Notes under the pieces: model-generated
Told to the model about the DNA's origin: nothing
The model's database searches: none
What the model saw: the letters and a program-made list of their open reading frames with translations, nothing else
Shown: piece after piece, positions 40,348 to 51,857 of the stretch
How the letters are laid out: each line of letters opens with the position of its first letter
Position numbering within the stretch: the first letter of the stretch is position 1
NCBI RefSeq assembly: GCF_001039355.2
Contig: NW_019773914.1
Span: 401,953-465,952 of the forward strand
Direction of reading: 5' to 3'
Source: Lingula anatina
Taxonomy: Eukaryota > Brachiopoda > Lingulata > Lingulida > Lingulidae
Length of the DNA: 64,000 nucleotides
Translations under genes and position numbers: made by a program

Positions 40348-43300
40348 GTATTATATGATGGGTAAATCTTACAAAAAATCTCAAAATGCCTTTACACTTT
40401 TCCTAATTTTTAGGACATTAAATAATTTTAAACAATCATTTAGAAATAATACTCTGTATATGAAATCTAAAATCCAAAGATTGTAACCCCCCCAAAAAAA
40501 ACAAAATTTCAAAATGGTTTTAAAAAGAGTGTAAACTTGTAGTGAAAACGAAGAAACAAATATATGTGTATTCAGTCTGGCATCAGCAGCTACCCACCTA
40601 TTCTGCTCTGTACCCCTGGGGAAGCCATCGTCCCTGGGAACCAACCCCCTCTACTGCTGGGGGTACCAGGGACACCACCCCTGGGGATTTCACCACCCCC
40701 TGGGAAACAGAAGTGCAGCAGAGGGACACACACCTAGAACCACAGACAATGTTATAAATATGCTGACAGAAGAGAACCACAGGTGTACAGGTTCTGCTTC
40801 ACCATGCTTTCATCTTTATAACACTAGGTGGCAACCCAGTCAACACAGTTTTTAATATGTGAGATGTACAAAAGCTGAGATAATGTTGACAAAGTGGTGA
40901 TAATTTCAAGCAAATATGCCACAAGATTCTCCTTTGTTACACTCTATGCCTATCATGTTTTCTTAAATATTACTTCCAAATAAACAAGGCAAATCCATGT
41001 CCAGACATATTTCTGAAATTAAAGAAAAGAAAAACTCCACAGACACAGGAGAAGAATATTAAAACTCAACACTGCTGTAGTAATCATCTTATTAAAATGA
41101 TGTCTTAAAGAGAAACTTACCTGGTCAAAATGAGCCGTAGCTTTACTCCCCAGTTTACAGATAAAATTCCACCAGCTCTGCAGCTTGACTGCCGCCAAAG
41201 CCTCCGTCTTAGCGTTGTTAACTCTGAACACCTGCATCACCAGCTTGATTCTCTTTGGGTCCCCTATGATGTCTGGAATTTAATGAGGTATTAATTTTTT
41301 TATACAATTTTTTCTTTTCTTTTTTGCAAATATATTGAAGATCATAAATGCATTTTGTGATTTTTTTTTGTATAAAAAATAATTATGAATAGTCATTTGT
41401 ATTTCTTTACAACCATTTCTTATGTTTTCTAGTTGTTTCAAATGTGTAGAATTATTTAATAATATTTCAATTCTTATGTACTTTTCAATCTTCTAGTTTT
41501 ATACTAAATCTGTCATAAATTCTATGGCACAATAATTGTATCAGGCTAATCACACTTATTGTCTATCTTAAATCTTGCACGCACATGCTTATACACATGC
41601 ATGCAAACATGCACGCCCACAAAAACTTACTAGGATCTGAAGCAAAGTTCTCCACCAGGTGATCCCAGGCATGAAAGGCTGCCATCTTGGCCTCTGTTGA
41701 CGAGGACTTGAAACCTGCCTCTATTACCGGTAACATCAGGTTAATGAAGGAGCCATGGTGAAGAACCTGTACAAGAGAGACATGGTGGGAGGTTATATGA
41801 TTGTCTGTTATTTGACCGTCTATTTTCCATGAAATGCTACACTCCAAAATTGGTCTAAACTATACGACCAAAATTTCGACTTGGGGGACATTTCTATCTG
41901 TGAAAGGATGTTACTCAGACATCTGAAACTCAAGCCACTCGGAACCTTTACAGTAAAATATTGCACTATATGAGAGAATGAGGCAGAAATATTGCTTGTT
42001 TTCAGGTGTTCCAAATTTGTGAGTAATACTATTTATTTGTAATTTTTTTTACCATATTTTTTTTTTCATTTTTATTTCTATAATAATCATTATAATATGA
42101 TATCACAAAGCACTTTACCCACCTTGCCAAGTAGCTGGACAAAATATGACCAGACCTTGAGGATAAAAACTTCATTCCTAGACGCCATCAGTTTCCTCAT
42201 CTCAGGGACAATGTGCTGAATGAATAAACAAATGGATGAATGAATGCAAAATGACTGAATAAATCAATACTTAAGGTACAATTAATAAATTAATTAATAA
42301 TGAGATGATTATTTTTCAACTTACAACATCTACCAACATTTTATAATATATTATAGCAATAAAATCCAGGCTGTATTTAGTGATAGTGTTTTTCTGTATG
42401 TAGTGTTTTGAAGGCAGTGTCTGACATTAAAATAAAGGACATAGACTCTTTAGTCATTTTTTACCTTTCTTAGAAATTTCCATCCTATTTCCCTATAGAT
42501 CTCTTTTTTTCTTCAGTATTATTTTGCACAATATGGATTCACAGAACATTAGGTCTATTTCTAATCGAAATGTATTACACTACTGTCACAAAAAGTCAAG
42601 CAACAAGATTACATAGAGGGTTAAAAACTTACAGCCTTTAAGTCGGGAATCAGTGTCTTTAAGATAGCTTCCTGATGCTGCATCATATACGAGAAGCCCA
42701 TCTCCATGGCAACTAAGGCACGCTCGCGCACTTTCATGGCAGGATGCACGAGTAGGGGATACACGAGACAACACCAGCGCACCACGTGCTTTGACATGTT
42801 CATGGGAACTTGTTCTAACAGCCTGGAATGTTATGTGCTGTGCATTACGTATGAATTGAACAATCCAGAAAAGCAATAGTAGGTTGTCCGTTTCTATTTC
42901 ATATTATCTTGACATCCCAAGGTACTGATAAAAACACAATTACACTCAACTTTAGAGACAATCAAAATGTTATTTGGAAATTGAATATCAAATATTAACC
43001 CCATTCTCTAAACATAAGAATTTTTCAAATCTGTAAAATGTGTCCTGAGAAAGACATGTTAGAGTTATAGAGATACAAATTGCCAAACCTATAATAAACA
43101 TATATCTCAGACATGAGCCTGGATTTAACAAATTCCAATTGCTATGTGAAGAACACTTGTAGTGTCCCATCATAATTGAATTAACAATATCACAATATCA
43201 CCAAAACAATTAAAAAAAAAAAAAAATTCACCAAAACAGCCTGCTCTCAGGTCTTACCTCACAATGGCATTAATTGCCTCGTGTTCCACTGTGACAGACT

Positions 43301-44769
43301 GAAAGTCCTGTCCACCAAGAGCATGCTCCAGTCCACACAGGACAGTGTGAATCTGAAAGTAGATAATATTTTGTATCTTAAAACATCCTGAAAATGCACG
43401 AGGCACCAAGATATTTTTGATGACATATCAGAACTTCTGGCAAAATACAGTAGACTTTAGGTGGGATCTTTTTAAATGTTGACATTGACTGTTCCCTCCA
43501 TTAGTTTCTTACATGTTCAGGGCTCCCCTTCTATCCCACACTATCTTTAGGAAAATCTTGTAAGTGACAAGCACTATAGTACACAAAATCTTCATCAAAA
43601 AGCTAAATATAAGTAAAAATTTGTAACCCATATGGTGTCAGCACTTTGTTTGTTTGTTTGTGCACAAGTCATCTAAAACAGTCCTTCACTATATTGGATA
43701 CAATTTTCAAAATGTAGAGTTATTAAGAAGGAAAAGAAGTGAACACCATTTCAACCTTCAACTAATTATGAAAAATAATTATTTTCCCATTACTATCCCC
43801 TCACCTCCTCAGCCACGACTTCCTGATGAAAGTTTTGTTTAGATAAACACCACAGAGCTCTGGTACACGTGCTTTTATCTGCAGACTTCAACAACACGGC
43901 ACACAGGTTCTTCAAGATAATGGAGCACTCTTGTTGAGAGAGGGAACTGAAATCAGGAAGTAAAACTCAAGGTTGAAGATGTTTTTGAGGTTTTTGAGGC
44001 TTCCGAGTTAACAAACTGGTCTTTTGCTGGTATTGCATTTCAACTGTCAAAGAAACTGATATGTTATGCTGTTACAGTGATATTACTGGTTGTATGTTAC
44101 TGAAAAAATCTGGAAAACAGATCTGGATGTTATTTTTATTGTGCAAGATGAAGATAACAAAAAATATTGAGAGAAGAGATGTAACAATAAGGAAAATAAC
44201 AAAAGGTATTGAGAGAAAAGAAGTGAAACACAAAATAAACCTTTTATAGGAGTATTTTGTAACCATTCAGATAGTTCTCCTACAATGAAATCGAAATTCT
44301 ATTACTACAACTTACCCGACAATGACGTCATCATGTGAACAGAAGCCGAGGACCTGAAGTGCATTCTGGGATATCTCAATGTTACCATCCATAATGTCCC
44401 TGGACAGACACTTGGCCATCTCCGCCACATGAGATGAGATCTCCTTCACAAACATGCCCATCTCATCTTGTCGCAGACGCCTGAAGTGGGAAACAATTTA
44501 TCATCACCATGACAGTAAATGGGAGTTTTTTCAGAACGCAAGTTGTCAATATTTTGCCTAAGCTACAGAAGTAAGTCAAGTGACATTTGTTCATAGGATT
44601 TTAATTATTATTAACATTATTATTATATATTTATCTTTTAATGCAAAAATGCTTACTCCATGATGGTCAAGTAGGCGTCCACTCTGTCCTCCTGCCTGGC
44701 CACTTTGCTGTTGATGGTGGACAGCAGCTGCTCCAAGCCTCCACCCTCATCTAATATTGTCACCATCAT
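24073..44769 (-). CDS. RIF1: RIF1, replication-timing and DNA-repair regulator
   Basis: Rif1 is a nuclear scaffold that recruits protein phosphatase 1 to late origins, restrains replication and protects broken ends. I assembled 31 coding exons with consistent phases (8,187 nt, about 2,728 residues; the vertebrate protein is about 2,470). Coding starts at ATG 44,769 after a non-coding exon ending 45,278. Family-diagnostic stretches are TNEVNQGDALEHDFS, PTMKTLLKSWEDLY, FWNATFARA, EFVVIPPEPKKK and TEHQKEIL. Exons: 44657-44769, 44316-44480, 43805-43946, 43258-43352, 42633-42822, 42123-42215, 41631-41766, 41121-41272, 40598-40733, 40152-40310, 39737-39847, 39154-39311, 38770-38853, 38002-38256, 37578-37682, 36897-37043, 36322-36421, 35843-35973, 35218-35409, 34820-35022, 34244-34349, 33612-33800, 33202-33281, 32703-32789, 28608-32346, 26571-26744, 26161-26229, 25631-25776, 25116-25363, 24696-24803, 24073-24446. 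A 792-bp gap lies in the intron after the giant exon; an extra in-phase exon hidden there cannot be excluded. Confidence 0.95.
26918..27472. repeat. ~336-bp direct repeat running into the assembly gap
   Basis: A block beginning GTGAAAAATTAAATTTTCAC at about 26,921 recurs at about 27,257 with small changes, including an inserted (AATA)n run. The second copy is cut off by Ns at 27,473. It is intronic in RIF1. The gap is therefore probably a longer tandem array that could not be assembled. Confidence 0.85.
27473..28264. other. Assembly gap (792 N)
   Basis: All bases are N. The gap falls inside the RIF1 intron between exons 28608-32346 and 26571-26744, both flush in phase 0. No ORF reported across it is meaningful. 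Confidence 0.99.
28376..28465. repeat. CGACGG-type repeat followed by perfect hairpin
   Basis: A GC-rich run of GACGGC/GACGAC units (28376-28425) is followed by a near-perfect palindrome (28438-28465). Its 13-base arms, ATGTACAGACACA, are separated by two bases. It lies in RIF1 intron DNA directly beside the assembly gap. Confidence 0.85.
28608..32346 (-). other. RIF1: RIF1 giant disordered exon with PP1-docking motif
   Basis: A single 3,739-nt exon encodes residues about 1,110-2,356. The region is Ser/Glu/Lys-rich, low complexity and presumably disordered. It has many SQ/TQ sites (ATM/ATR-type, for example SQSQ and TQSQQSQS) and many SP/TP sites (CDK-type). Two AT-hook-like cores are visible, RRKSGRPVKK (near residue 1,479) and KRGRPKKP (near 1,745). 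Toward its end come KLVSF (near 2,237), an RVxF-type PP1-binding match, and GILKK (near 2,335), the equivalent of the vertebrate SILK motif. The large single exon for the unstructured middle is a known feature of RIF1 genes. Long open frames on the opposite strand here are shadows. Confidence 0.92.
33202..44769 (-). other. RIF1: RIF1 N-terminal helical-repeat exons
   Basis: Exons from 44,769 to 33,202 encode about the first 1,080 residues. This is the Rif1 N-terminal domain of HEAT-type helical repeats, which in known Rif1 binds DNA and contacts damage-site partners. Conserved signposts in order are DAYLTIMERL, NALQVLGFC, STCTRALWCLSKQ, HEAINAIVRLLEQ, DPKRIKLVMQ, LQSWWNFICKLG, FVKHGVVLISAV and EDLYRRFARLSALV. 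Exons average about 130 nt, typical of ancestral metazoan gene structure. The domain ends in a Pro/Lys-rich linker (exon 33612-33800) and the IPPEPKKK-TEHQKEIL box. Confidence 0.9.
33969..34183. mobile_element. Fold-back MITE in RIF1 intron (family M)
   Basis: The left end GGCGCATTCCAACAGATT and right end CTCTGGGAATGGGGTCC are inverted. The interior is close to that of the 4,559 copy (GCTTAAATGTCC, CGCCTACTACAAGCTGTAAG). It ends about 60 bp from the donor of the exon at 34244-34349, without affecting the reading frame. Confidence 0.75.
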
Positions 44770-45277
44770 ACTGACCTGAAGTGGACACGACATATAGCAC
44801 TGACCAATATTGTTCTATTGGGGGAGTTGCATGTTTAAAAAGAATTACAGTCTCAGCAACCCCACTCCATTTTCTCATTGTCAATTATAAACGCATCAAA
44901 ACCCATACTTAAAAAGATTCTGCAGATATTATTGACTTTGAGAGTTGTGACAAATGCACAAGTAAGCACTTCTCACTCTTCTCTGCAGATGTCAATTCTG
45001 TACATCAAAACAACTGTTACTGGTCTGGTTTCAATGGCTAATGTCACATACTATCTCATATATTCTTCTTTAATACAACACACTTTCTATCATTTTGAGT
45101 ATTTCGTCTACTTCGGACTGGATTGGACAAAAACAATGGACGGGCATGTTACAACATGGCTTCGCTAGTCATGCTATGCAAAGTTGTAAGGCTTAAAACT
45201 CTTCATTTCAACATTAAATTAATAGCGTCTTTTCTGGTAAGACAGCTTAAAGTATATAAAATAGCACTTGCTCTTAC

Positions 45278-45400
45278 CTGTTAATTTGTACAGAGAGATT
45301 GTTTACAAAATCATTTTGAGCTTGCAGCAAACACTGTACACACGCTGAATTTCGCGGGAAAACGTCACATCCCGCGTAGCAGGATGCTCGCTGATTGGAT
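45278..45400 (-). promoter_or_regulatory. RIF1 non-coding first exon and core promoter
   Basis: A donor (ACAG followed by GTAAGAG) at 45,278 ends a probable non-coding first exon that contains a four-codon upstream ORF (ATG ATT TTG TAA, 45,314 down to 45,303). Upstream are a site with an E2F-type core TTTCCCGC on the minus strand (45350-45361), an ACGTCA half-CRE (45,362-45,368) and an inverted CCAAT box (ATTGG, 45,394-45,398). E2F plus CCAAT fits an S-phase gene. The exact start site is inferred. The divergent neighbour begins about 500 bp away. Confidence 0.55.
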
Positions 45401-45869
45401 AAAATATCTAGGTCAGTTATTTTGGTCAACAGATATAGGTCATCAAGGTGAACATGTTTTGCTGAATTATAAACATATGAAAAGCCCTGATAACGGAAAG
45501 GTATAGTATCGCAAAATAGAATTTTCTTGCTATGAGCTGTTAATGTGAAAAATCACGTGGCATTGCCATGCATTTTTGGGTGTGAAAGTTAGTAACCTTT
45601 ACAGTAACATAAGGTTGGTAGGTAAGTAAATGAAAATAATTTTTGATAAGTTCAGTGTGCCTAAGCATCCAATTAAGCAAAATAAACATAATGCACTCAG
45701 TAGTAATAATATGTGATATATTTTCAATGACACTAAGACCTCTTGTTAACATTGCCGATAGGGGAGTCAGTGCATTTTAAGCCGTAGCCACCTATCGAAT
45801 AAAATCCGAACTACTGTGAAATCTAAAAATAGTAACTGGAGATTGCTTTCTGATTCGCTGTTAAAAATA

Positions 45870-45905
45870 GAATATCAACAGTGACAACATGGAAGTCAAT
45901 GATCG
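45870..45905 (+). other. Probable 5' untranslated exon of the Ubl-vWA gene
   Basis: ATG at 45,889 opens a short frame that runs into GTGAGT at 45,906. If spliced to the next acceptor (46,012 or 46,027), that frame does not reach the Ubl frame: it stops near 46,204. I therefore treat this as a leader exon with an upstream ATG rather than the protein start. Confidence 0.4.
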
Positions 45906-46143
45906 GTGAGTATATAAAGAAAAACTTCTAATTTTGACGCTGTATGCTTGTTGATTTTTATATAAAGGTGCTGGAAGAGAAACGATGTATTAATTAGACG
46001 ACAGACAGTAGTTTGGACTTGTGCAGAAAAACTACGATTTTGGTGAAAACATTGTATGTTGGTCGCTTAATTTCCATTTCTCAATCTCTGTCCACACCAG
46101 TATTTACTATAAAAGCGACAAAGTCGAATATTTTATCGCAAAA

Positions 46144-48944
46144 ATGGCCACGCCTGTTATTGATGTTTATATCAAACTACCATCAGGAAAAACTACAACA
46201 GTGAATCTTCTACCGTCGGCACAAGTGGTAAAGATCTACGAGCATGTCGCCAAAGAAGCGGGGGTCGGCGTGGGGCAGGTTCAATTGAAATACACAGGGA
46301 AAATCTTGAAAAAACAACACACGCTCGGATACCTGGGTGTCTGCAAGGAGACTATATTGAAAGCTGAGGTAAGTGGTTACCTGTAATATCGGTAAATGCA
46401 TGTGATATTTAATTGAAATTACATTAGAATTGACTTAAACAAGGATTAAAACTCAGGGAAGGACATATGAATATAATTTTTACATCAGATTTTAAGATTT
46501 TAATTTGCAGGCATATGTAGGTTTTATGTATTCATCAAGTTCATAAAAGTACAGAAGATTACATTGTATGTCATAGTTTTTGACATTCTGCCTCGTTGAG
46601 TCTCCCTCATGTCTGTACTTATAATTATAAGATATAAAGTGTAGAAATAAAAGAAATGTAGGTTTAGCTTATAGTTACTGATATTCTCATACATTTGATT
46701 AACTCCAGGTAATTCCTTTGAAGAAGATTAATATATATGTGAAGAAGACAGGTGGAGAAACATTGCCTCTCACCATAGACAACACTTCCACTGTGCAGGA
46801 GATTAAAAATCAACTGGAAGTGAAAACTGACTCTGAGCCAGCAAAACAGATACTGAAGGTAGGTGAATTCATGTAGATTTACAAGTTTTGTATTTTATTA
46901 TAATCTTTATGTATTAATTGTACACACTGGAAGTTGTTATATGCATTGATTGGAATGTATAATGTCAATAATTATTATTATTATTATTATTATTATTATT
47001 TACTTACTTTTGAAACTTTGGATTTTCAGTCATATAGAATAAGATATTGGAAATTAAATTTCATTCAAGATAAAGAGAAAAATAATTCCTCAAAAGAAAG
47101 ATATAGCTCATTGTTTATATGAAACAATTGCTATAATAGTGTTAAACTTTGGACATGTGGCTGATATTTTGGTTTATCTTATCAATTATCAATGCATTTC
47201 ATGACATATTTGAAAGTTTATCTTCTTTAGGAGTTATTAATTAATATCCAACCTAAATGTGGAATTACAGTGACCTTAGATAAGATAAAGGTTTCCTTAG
47301 CCAATAATCATACAAAATATATTGCATAAGGAGTAAGTGCTCTAAATGTAAAAGCACTGTTGTGTTGAAAAAACTGTATGATTAAAAAAAAGGTTTAAGG
47401 CTTTGTATTAAGAAGGAATATATAAAATCATTTACTATACCATTAAATGCTCAGAGCTTAAAAACTAAAGTTAGAAGTTTTGAGCAGGATAGAAACTGTC
47501 ACTCATGATTGACACAGAGACTGTTTAATTTACTATATACCCTCTCAAGGTAAGTGAGATCCCCAATGTTTGTGTTAAGGGAATTTTAATTGTTTTAATA
47601 CATCATGATTTCAGTTGTCAGGTGCGCTGCTGAAAGATAACAAAGAAACAGCCATCGAGGCCGGGATACACGACGAGGCTCTTCTGACTCTGGAGGTAAA
47701 AACAGCACCCGCGGAGGTTGTAGAAACAACAACAACTGTAGATGATACTGCCAGTGCGACGCAGATAGATGAAGAAATTAGCGAAGAAGATAGAGAGGTA
47801 TAGTACTGTTTCAGGCCTACCCAACTACCAGACTCGGCACCGAATCATCCAGAATTCACCGGTAGATCAGACCACACTACCCGTTTTCAAGGTGTGTATC
47901 AGATCGCATTACACAGTATCATACCCTGAACAAATTTTGAGTGGTGATGCAATGCTTTTCAACCCCGCTGAGAATCGTCACTATCACATCGCGTACTAGG
48001 CAATAGCATTGTCGCGTCTAATACTATGTAATGCGATCTGATACACACCTTGAAAACGGGTAGTGTGGTCCAATTTACCGGTGAATTCTGGATCATTCGG
48101 TGCCGAGTCTGGTAGTTGGGTAGGCCTGTGTTTTGTGAATGCTGTAATTGTGCTTTGAAAAATTAAAGGTTTTCTTCTTATTCTTATTATGAACAATACT
48201 TCTTCCTCAGGATTTCCTGAATTAAAAGTCATGTCACAATTGCAAATGAAAAAAAAATTTTTTGAAAAAATTGTTACAAAATATTTTTGGTGTTAATGTG
48301 CATCACAGTATTTTAATTCTATTTATCAAGGCAGTGCTGTCCACGTTTGATGCGGCAGGAAGGGCAGTAGAAGTCGTCTTTTCTTTCGACACCACTGGCA
48401 GCATGTATTCAGTGCTTACTCAGGTAAAAAGATGTCTAAGAAGTATTCAGAATTCATTTTCTTCTTTTCTGACACAAAAGGTTTTGTTTTCATTGGTTCT
48501 GGTTTGATAGTAAATTTTGAAAACTTTAAAATCTTTTAAAGATTAACGATACTTCTTGTTATAATTCAAAATTTAATGAAATGCATTGGTAATTATTTTT
48601 AAGAAAATTAACAAAACTTTTAACTTAACTTATATTAATACAGGACATTTTGAACACTTAAGACATTTGGTCACAAACAATTCATCACACACTGAAATGC
48701 GATGTCTAATCAGTTGATGTCTTCTGATCGTAGGTTAGAACAAAACTGAAAGACACAGTGACCAGACTGCTCCGAGACATCCCAAACATCCGTATTGGTA
48801 TCATAGCCCACGGAGACTACTGCGACTACAACAAATATGTCCTGCGATCAGCTGACCTGACCTCTAGCGTGGACACTCTGGTGGACTTTGTCGAGACGGT
48901 GCCTGTCACATCTGGAGGTGACACACCAGAGGTAACTGCCTTGT

Positions 48945-48979
<35 letters not shown>

Positions 48980-50445
48980 TTATCTTTGTCTTTCCATTTA
49001 TTTATTTTGGCTTTTAGTGAAAAGGGTGTGAAATGTTTCAAGAGAAATAAAACTCATTTTAGAGGGTTATTTGTATTTAGGAAGGGAGCCAAAGTCAACG
49101 AACCTCTTTAAATGAGAGAACTTTCTTACCACTCCAAACTGTATTCTTAATTAAAGTCAGAACTTTTTTCTTGTATATTTCTTCACTAACACAGACAAAA
49201 GAGAATATCATTTACATTTTAACAAGACGTCATTATGATTGGTGACTCTTTTCATCTTATTGTCAAATGAAGTTTTGCATTTAAATATTTAACTTCATTC
49301 GATCTAACCACCAGAGAATTTATTTTGTATAAATTATATGTGATATAAGAGATGATCGAGGCAGTGGAGTAAATGTTACCCTTTTTTTTTTTTCTTTTCT
49401 TGTAGTGTTACGAGTGGGTCCTGAGAAAAGCTCAGCAGCTGGACTGGGCAGAAGATTCCGCCAAGGCTCTCGTCGTGATCGGGGACTGTGAGCCACACCC
49501 ACCATCGTACACAGACCAGAACATTAACTGGCATGATGAACTGGATGTCCTCTCTGGAATGGGGGTCAAGGTCAGCATAGAGTCAATGTCATTTAAAATA
49601 CAGTATGGTCAAGGTCATTTGAATGTCTTGTATAACCTCAAGGCCATATGGCTTTAGTTTAAGTATTTTTGTATCAAGTTAAAAGATGAATATTAACAAA
49701 ATAAGCATTGGTGAATAATGTTTTCTTTGGTTATTGATAAAAAAATATTTTACTTTATATATTTATTTATTTATCTTTGTTAATTTTTATTTGTTTTCTA
49801 AATCATGTAGATTCATCAAAACATAAAACAGTGATAAAATGGTCTTAAGTTATGTTTCCTCCCCAAATGTAGGTGTATGGAGTACAGGCCATGAATAACA
49901 CAGACGTTAAGGATTTTTATCAGGAGCTAGCAGAGAGATCAGGGGGAGCTTACATCACGTTTCAGCAGTTTGGGCTCATCACTGACATGTTCTTAGCAGG
50001 TAAAATCCCTCTGGTAAAATAAACAGTCATTTGTAAAGAGATTAAATCCCCCCCCCCAAAAAAAAAAAAAAAAAAAAAATTCTTCGACCTATCCCTTTGA
50101 AACTGCAGGTACAGAATTACTCTACAAAATAAATTTTAAAAATAATCTAAATATTACTTTTGGAAACAGAACAGGGAGGGGTTCCTCCATCATGGAGAAA
50201 AATTCAGACCCTGATATTGATTGATTATTGATTGATATTGAAAATATTGATTTGATTTCAGTCTGTTACACTCAGGCGGGCTCAGAACAGCTCCAGGCAT
50301 TCAGTGAGGAGATGGAGATGACCGGCAGGATGACAGAGGAAGCCAAGGCTATGTTCTCCCAACTAGAGGAGGTCAAGGTGAAGGAGGACACAGAGACAGA
50401 TGTGGAGAGACATAGGGAAACTCAACAGGTAAAGAGAGTTATGGT

Positions 50446-50522
<77 letters not shown>

Positions 50523-51045
50523 TAAGTTAAACACAGAGCAACCACAAAAATAGAGACAGGCAGACAGTGTGTGAGAAAGAGAAAAGATAAAAAGAGAGAG
50601 AGAGACAATTTAAAGAGATAGCAACTGTTCATTTTGGCCAAAAAAAAAACATCTTTAAAAACTTGATGTTATCAGATTCTTCTTTTTCAAAATTATATTA
50701 AATCATCACTCTTGTTTTAGAATTTACCAAATCAACCAACTGAATAGATTGCAAATTTTTAAATATGGCTATTTATTTTCAATTTTTAATTAATAATTTT
50801 AAATCTTGTTCCCTTATTTACAGCGGTATAAAAAGTGTGACTGGTGGGACGTGACTTTGGACCATGGCTCTCCTCAGTACACCTACGATGCCCAGCGTGA
50901 CACATGGTCGCCTTTCACAGGTGAGAAATCGTCCTCCTCGTCCTCCTCTAGCTCTTCCTCTCACCACAATCCTATGATGGTGATGTCACTCAAACGTGAG
51001 GAGGAGGATGGCAGTGTCATAGCTACAGGTAAAAAAGGATGTATG

Positions 51046-51085
<40 letters not shown>

Positions 51086-51380
51086 TCTTTGAATTTTTGG
51101 AAATGGATATTAATGCATTTAATAATCTATTTTTATTGTATTTATTTATTCCCATGGTAACAGAAGTTATATTTTGGTTAAAAGTGTAGCAATTTGACAA
51201 TTTCAGTCTCTTCAGTAGATTATTTCAACCCTTTTCATTATTAGTCCCATTAATTTTATTAATTACATAGCACATTATTCTCAAATTTTACTAACTATCT
51301 TCAATCTCATTTTTTTTTCAGAGTCAAAACCCAAAAGATGGTCACTACGGAAATCATTCAGAAAATGGTTCAGGAAATGA
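46144..51380 (+). CDS. Tandem ubiquitin-like + vWA domain protein
   Basis: Ten exons join in perfect phase to encode 523 residues: 46144-46368, 46709-46858, 47615-47797, 48331-48423, 48734-48931, 49406-49570, 49873-49999, 50262-50428, 50824-51028, 51322-51380. The start ATG follows AAAA and precedes GCC, a good context. Residues 5-75 are one ubiquitin-like fold (YIKLPSGKTTTVNL, VQLKYTGKILKKQHTL) and about 80-155 a second (INIYVKKTGGETLPL, LSGALLKDNKETA). Neither ends in Gly-Gly, so they cannot be conjugated. After an acidic linker comes a vWA domain (about 199-380). Its metal site is DTTGSM (Asp206, Thr208, Ser210), with GGDTPE (Asp280) and VVIGDCEPH, the pattern of alpha-kinase/TRAF-type vWA domains. 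The C-terminus has an 11-Ser run (472-482) and a basic, aromatic tail. Cellular role unknown: probably a metal-dependent binding scaffold for ubiquitin-pathway partners (inference). Confidence 0.9.
47812..48128. mobile_element. Fold-back element with ~110-bp inverted arms
   Basis: The left arm (47812-47923) and right arm (48018-48128) are near-perfect inverted copies, beginning CAGGCCTACCCAACTACC and ending with its complement. The 5-bp direct repeat TGTTT flanks it (47807-47811, 48129-48133). It lies in the third intron of the Ubl-vWA gene, 9 bp past the splice donor. No ORF of note. Superfamily not assigned; the 5-bp target duplication and CAG/CTG ends are shared with the family C elements. 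Confidence 0.9.
50449..50517. repeat. (GT)n-(GA)n compound microsatellite
   Basis: A GT run (to 50,484) passes directly into a GA run (to 50,517). It begins about 20 bp after the donor of the Ubl-vWA exon 50262-50428, so length changes could affect splicing (inference). Confidence 0.95.
51047..51080. repeat. (TA)n microsatellite
   Basis: TA run about 20 bp downstream of the donor of Ubl-vWA exon 50824-51028. Confidence 0.95.
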
Positions 51381-51857
51381 ACTTGTAGTTTTGTGAAAAC
51401 CTATTAAAATATTCTAAGACTAGAAATACATGGAGAGATGACACCAGCAGCCGCAAGTGGTTTCACTTTGTTGATGGTTCTACTTTCTGGTCAAAATGAA
51501 ACCATACAATGTAGCACTGTAGCTGCTTTATAAACATAGCAGTATCAAAGGCAGGGGACACAGCAGATGCTGAGTTTTAAAAATGGTGTTTTGCTTAAAA
51601 ACTGGTGCATGTAGATCAACATTGAGCACATGAAGAAAGTTTTTTTAATTTTAATTATTTAATTGGGTGTTATGTTTAAAGATGTTTTTGAGACAGTTAT
51701 TCGAACTGAAAACTGGTGCATGCATTCATGGAGACTGCATTAGTTATATATTTATGACTGAAAACAGGTCTGCCAGTTCATGCATTCATGGAATATTTCT
51801 GGAACTTGACTACCTTAATTGCATGTGGATGGGTCATTTACAGAGACTGTCTACATA

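Noticed and set aside
46013-46204. Alternative frame joining the upstream ATG at 45,889 to the Ubl exon region (contains TILVKTL, faintly ubiquitin-like)
   Set aside because: It stops before the Ubl frame, and the similarity is too short. The ATG at 46,144 gives a complete Ubl and in-phase exons.
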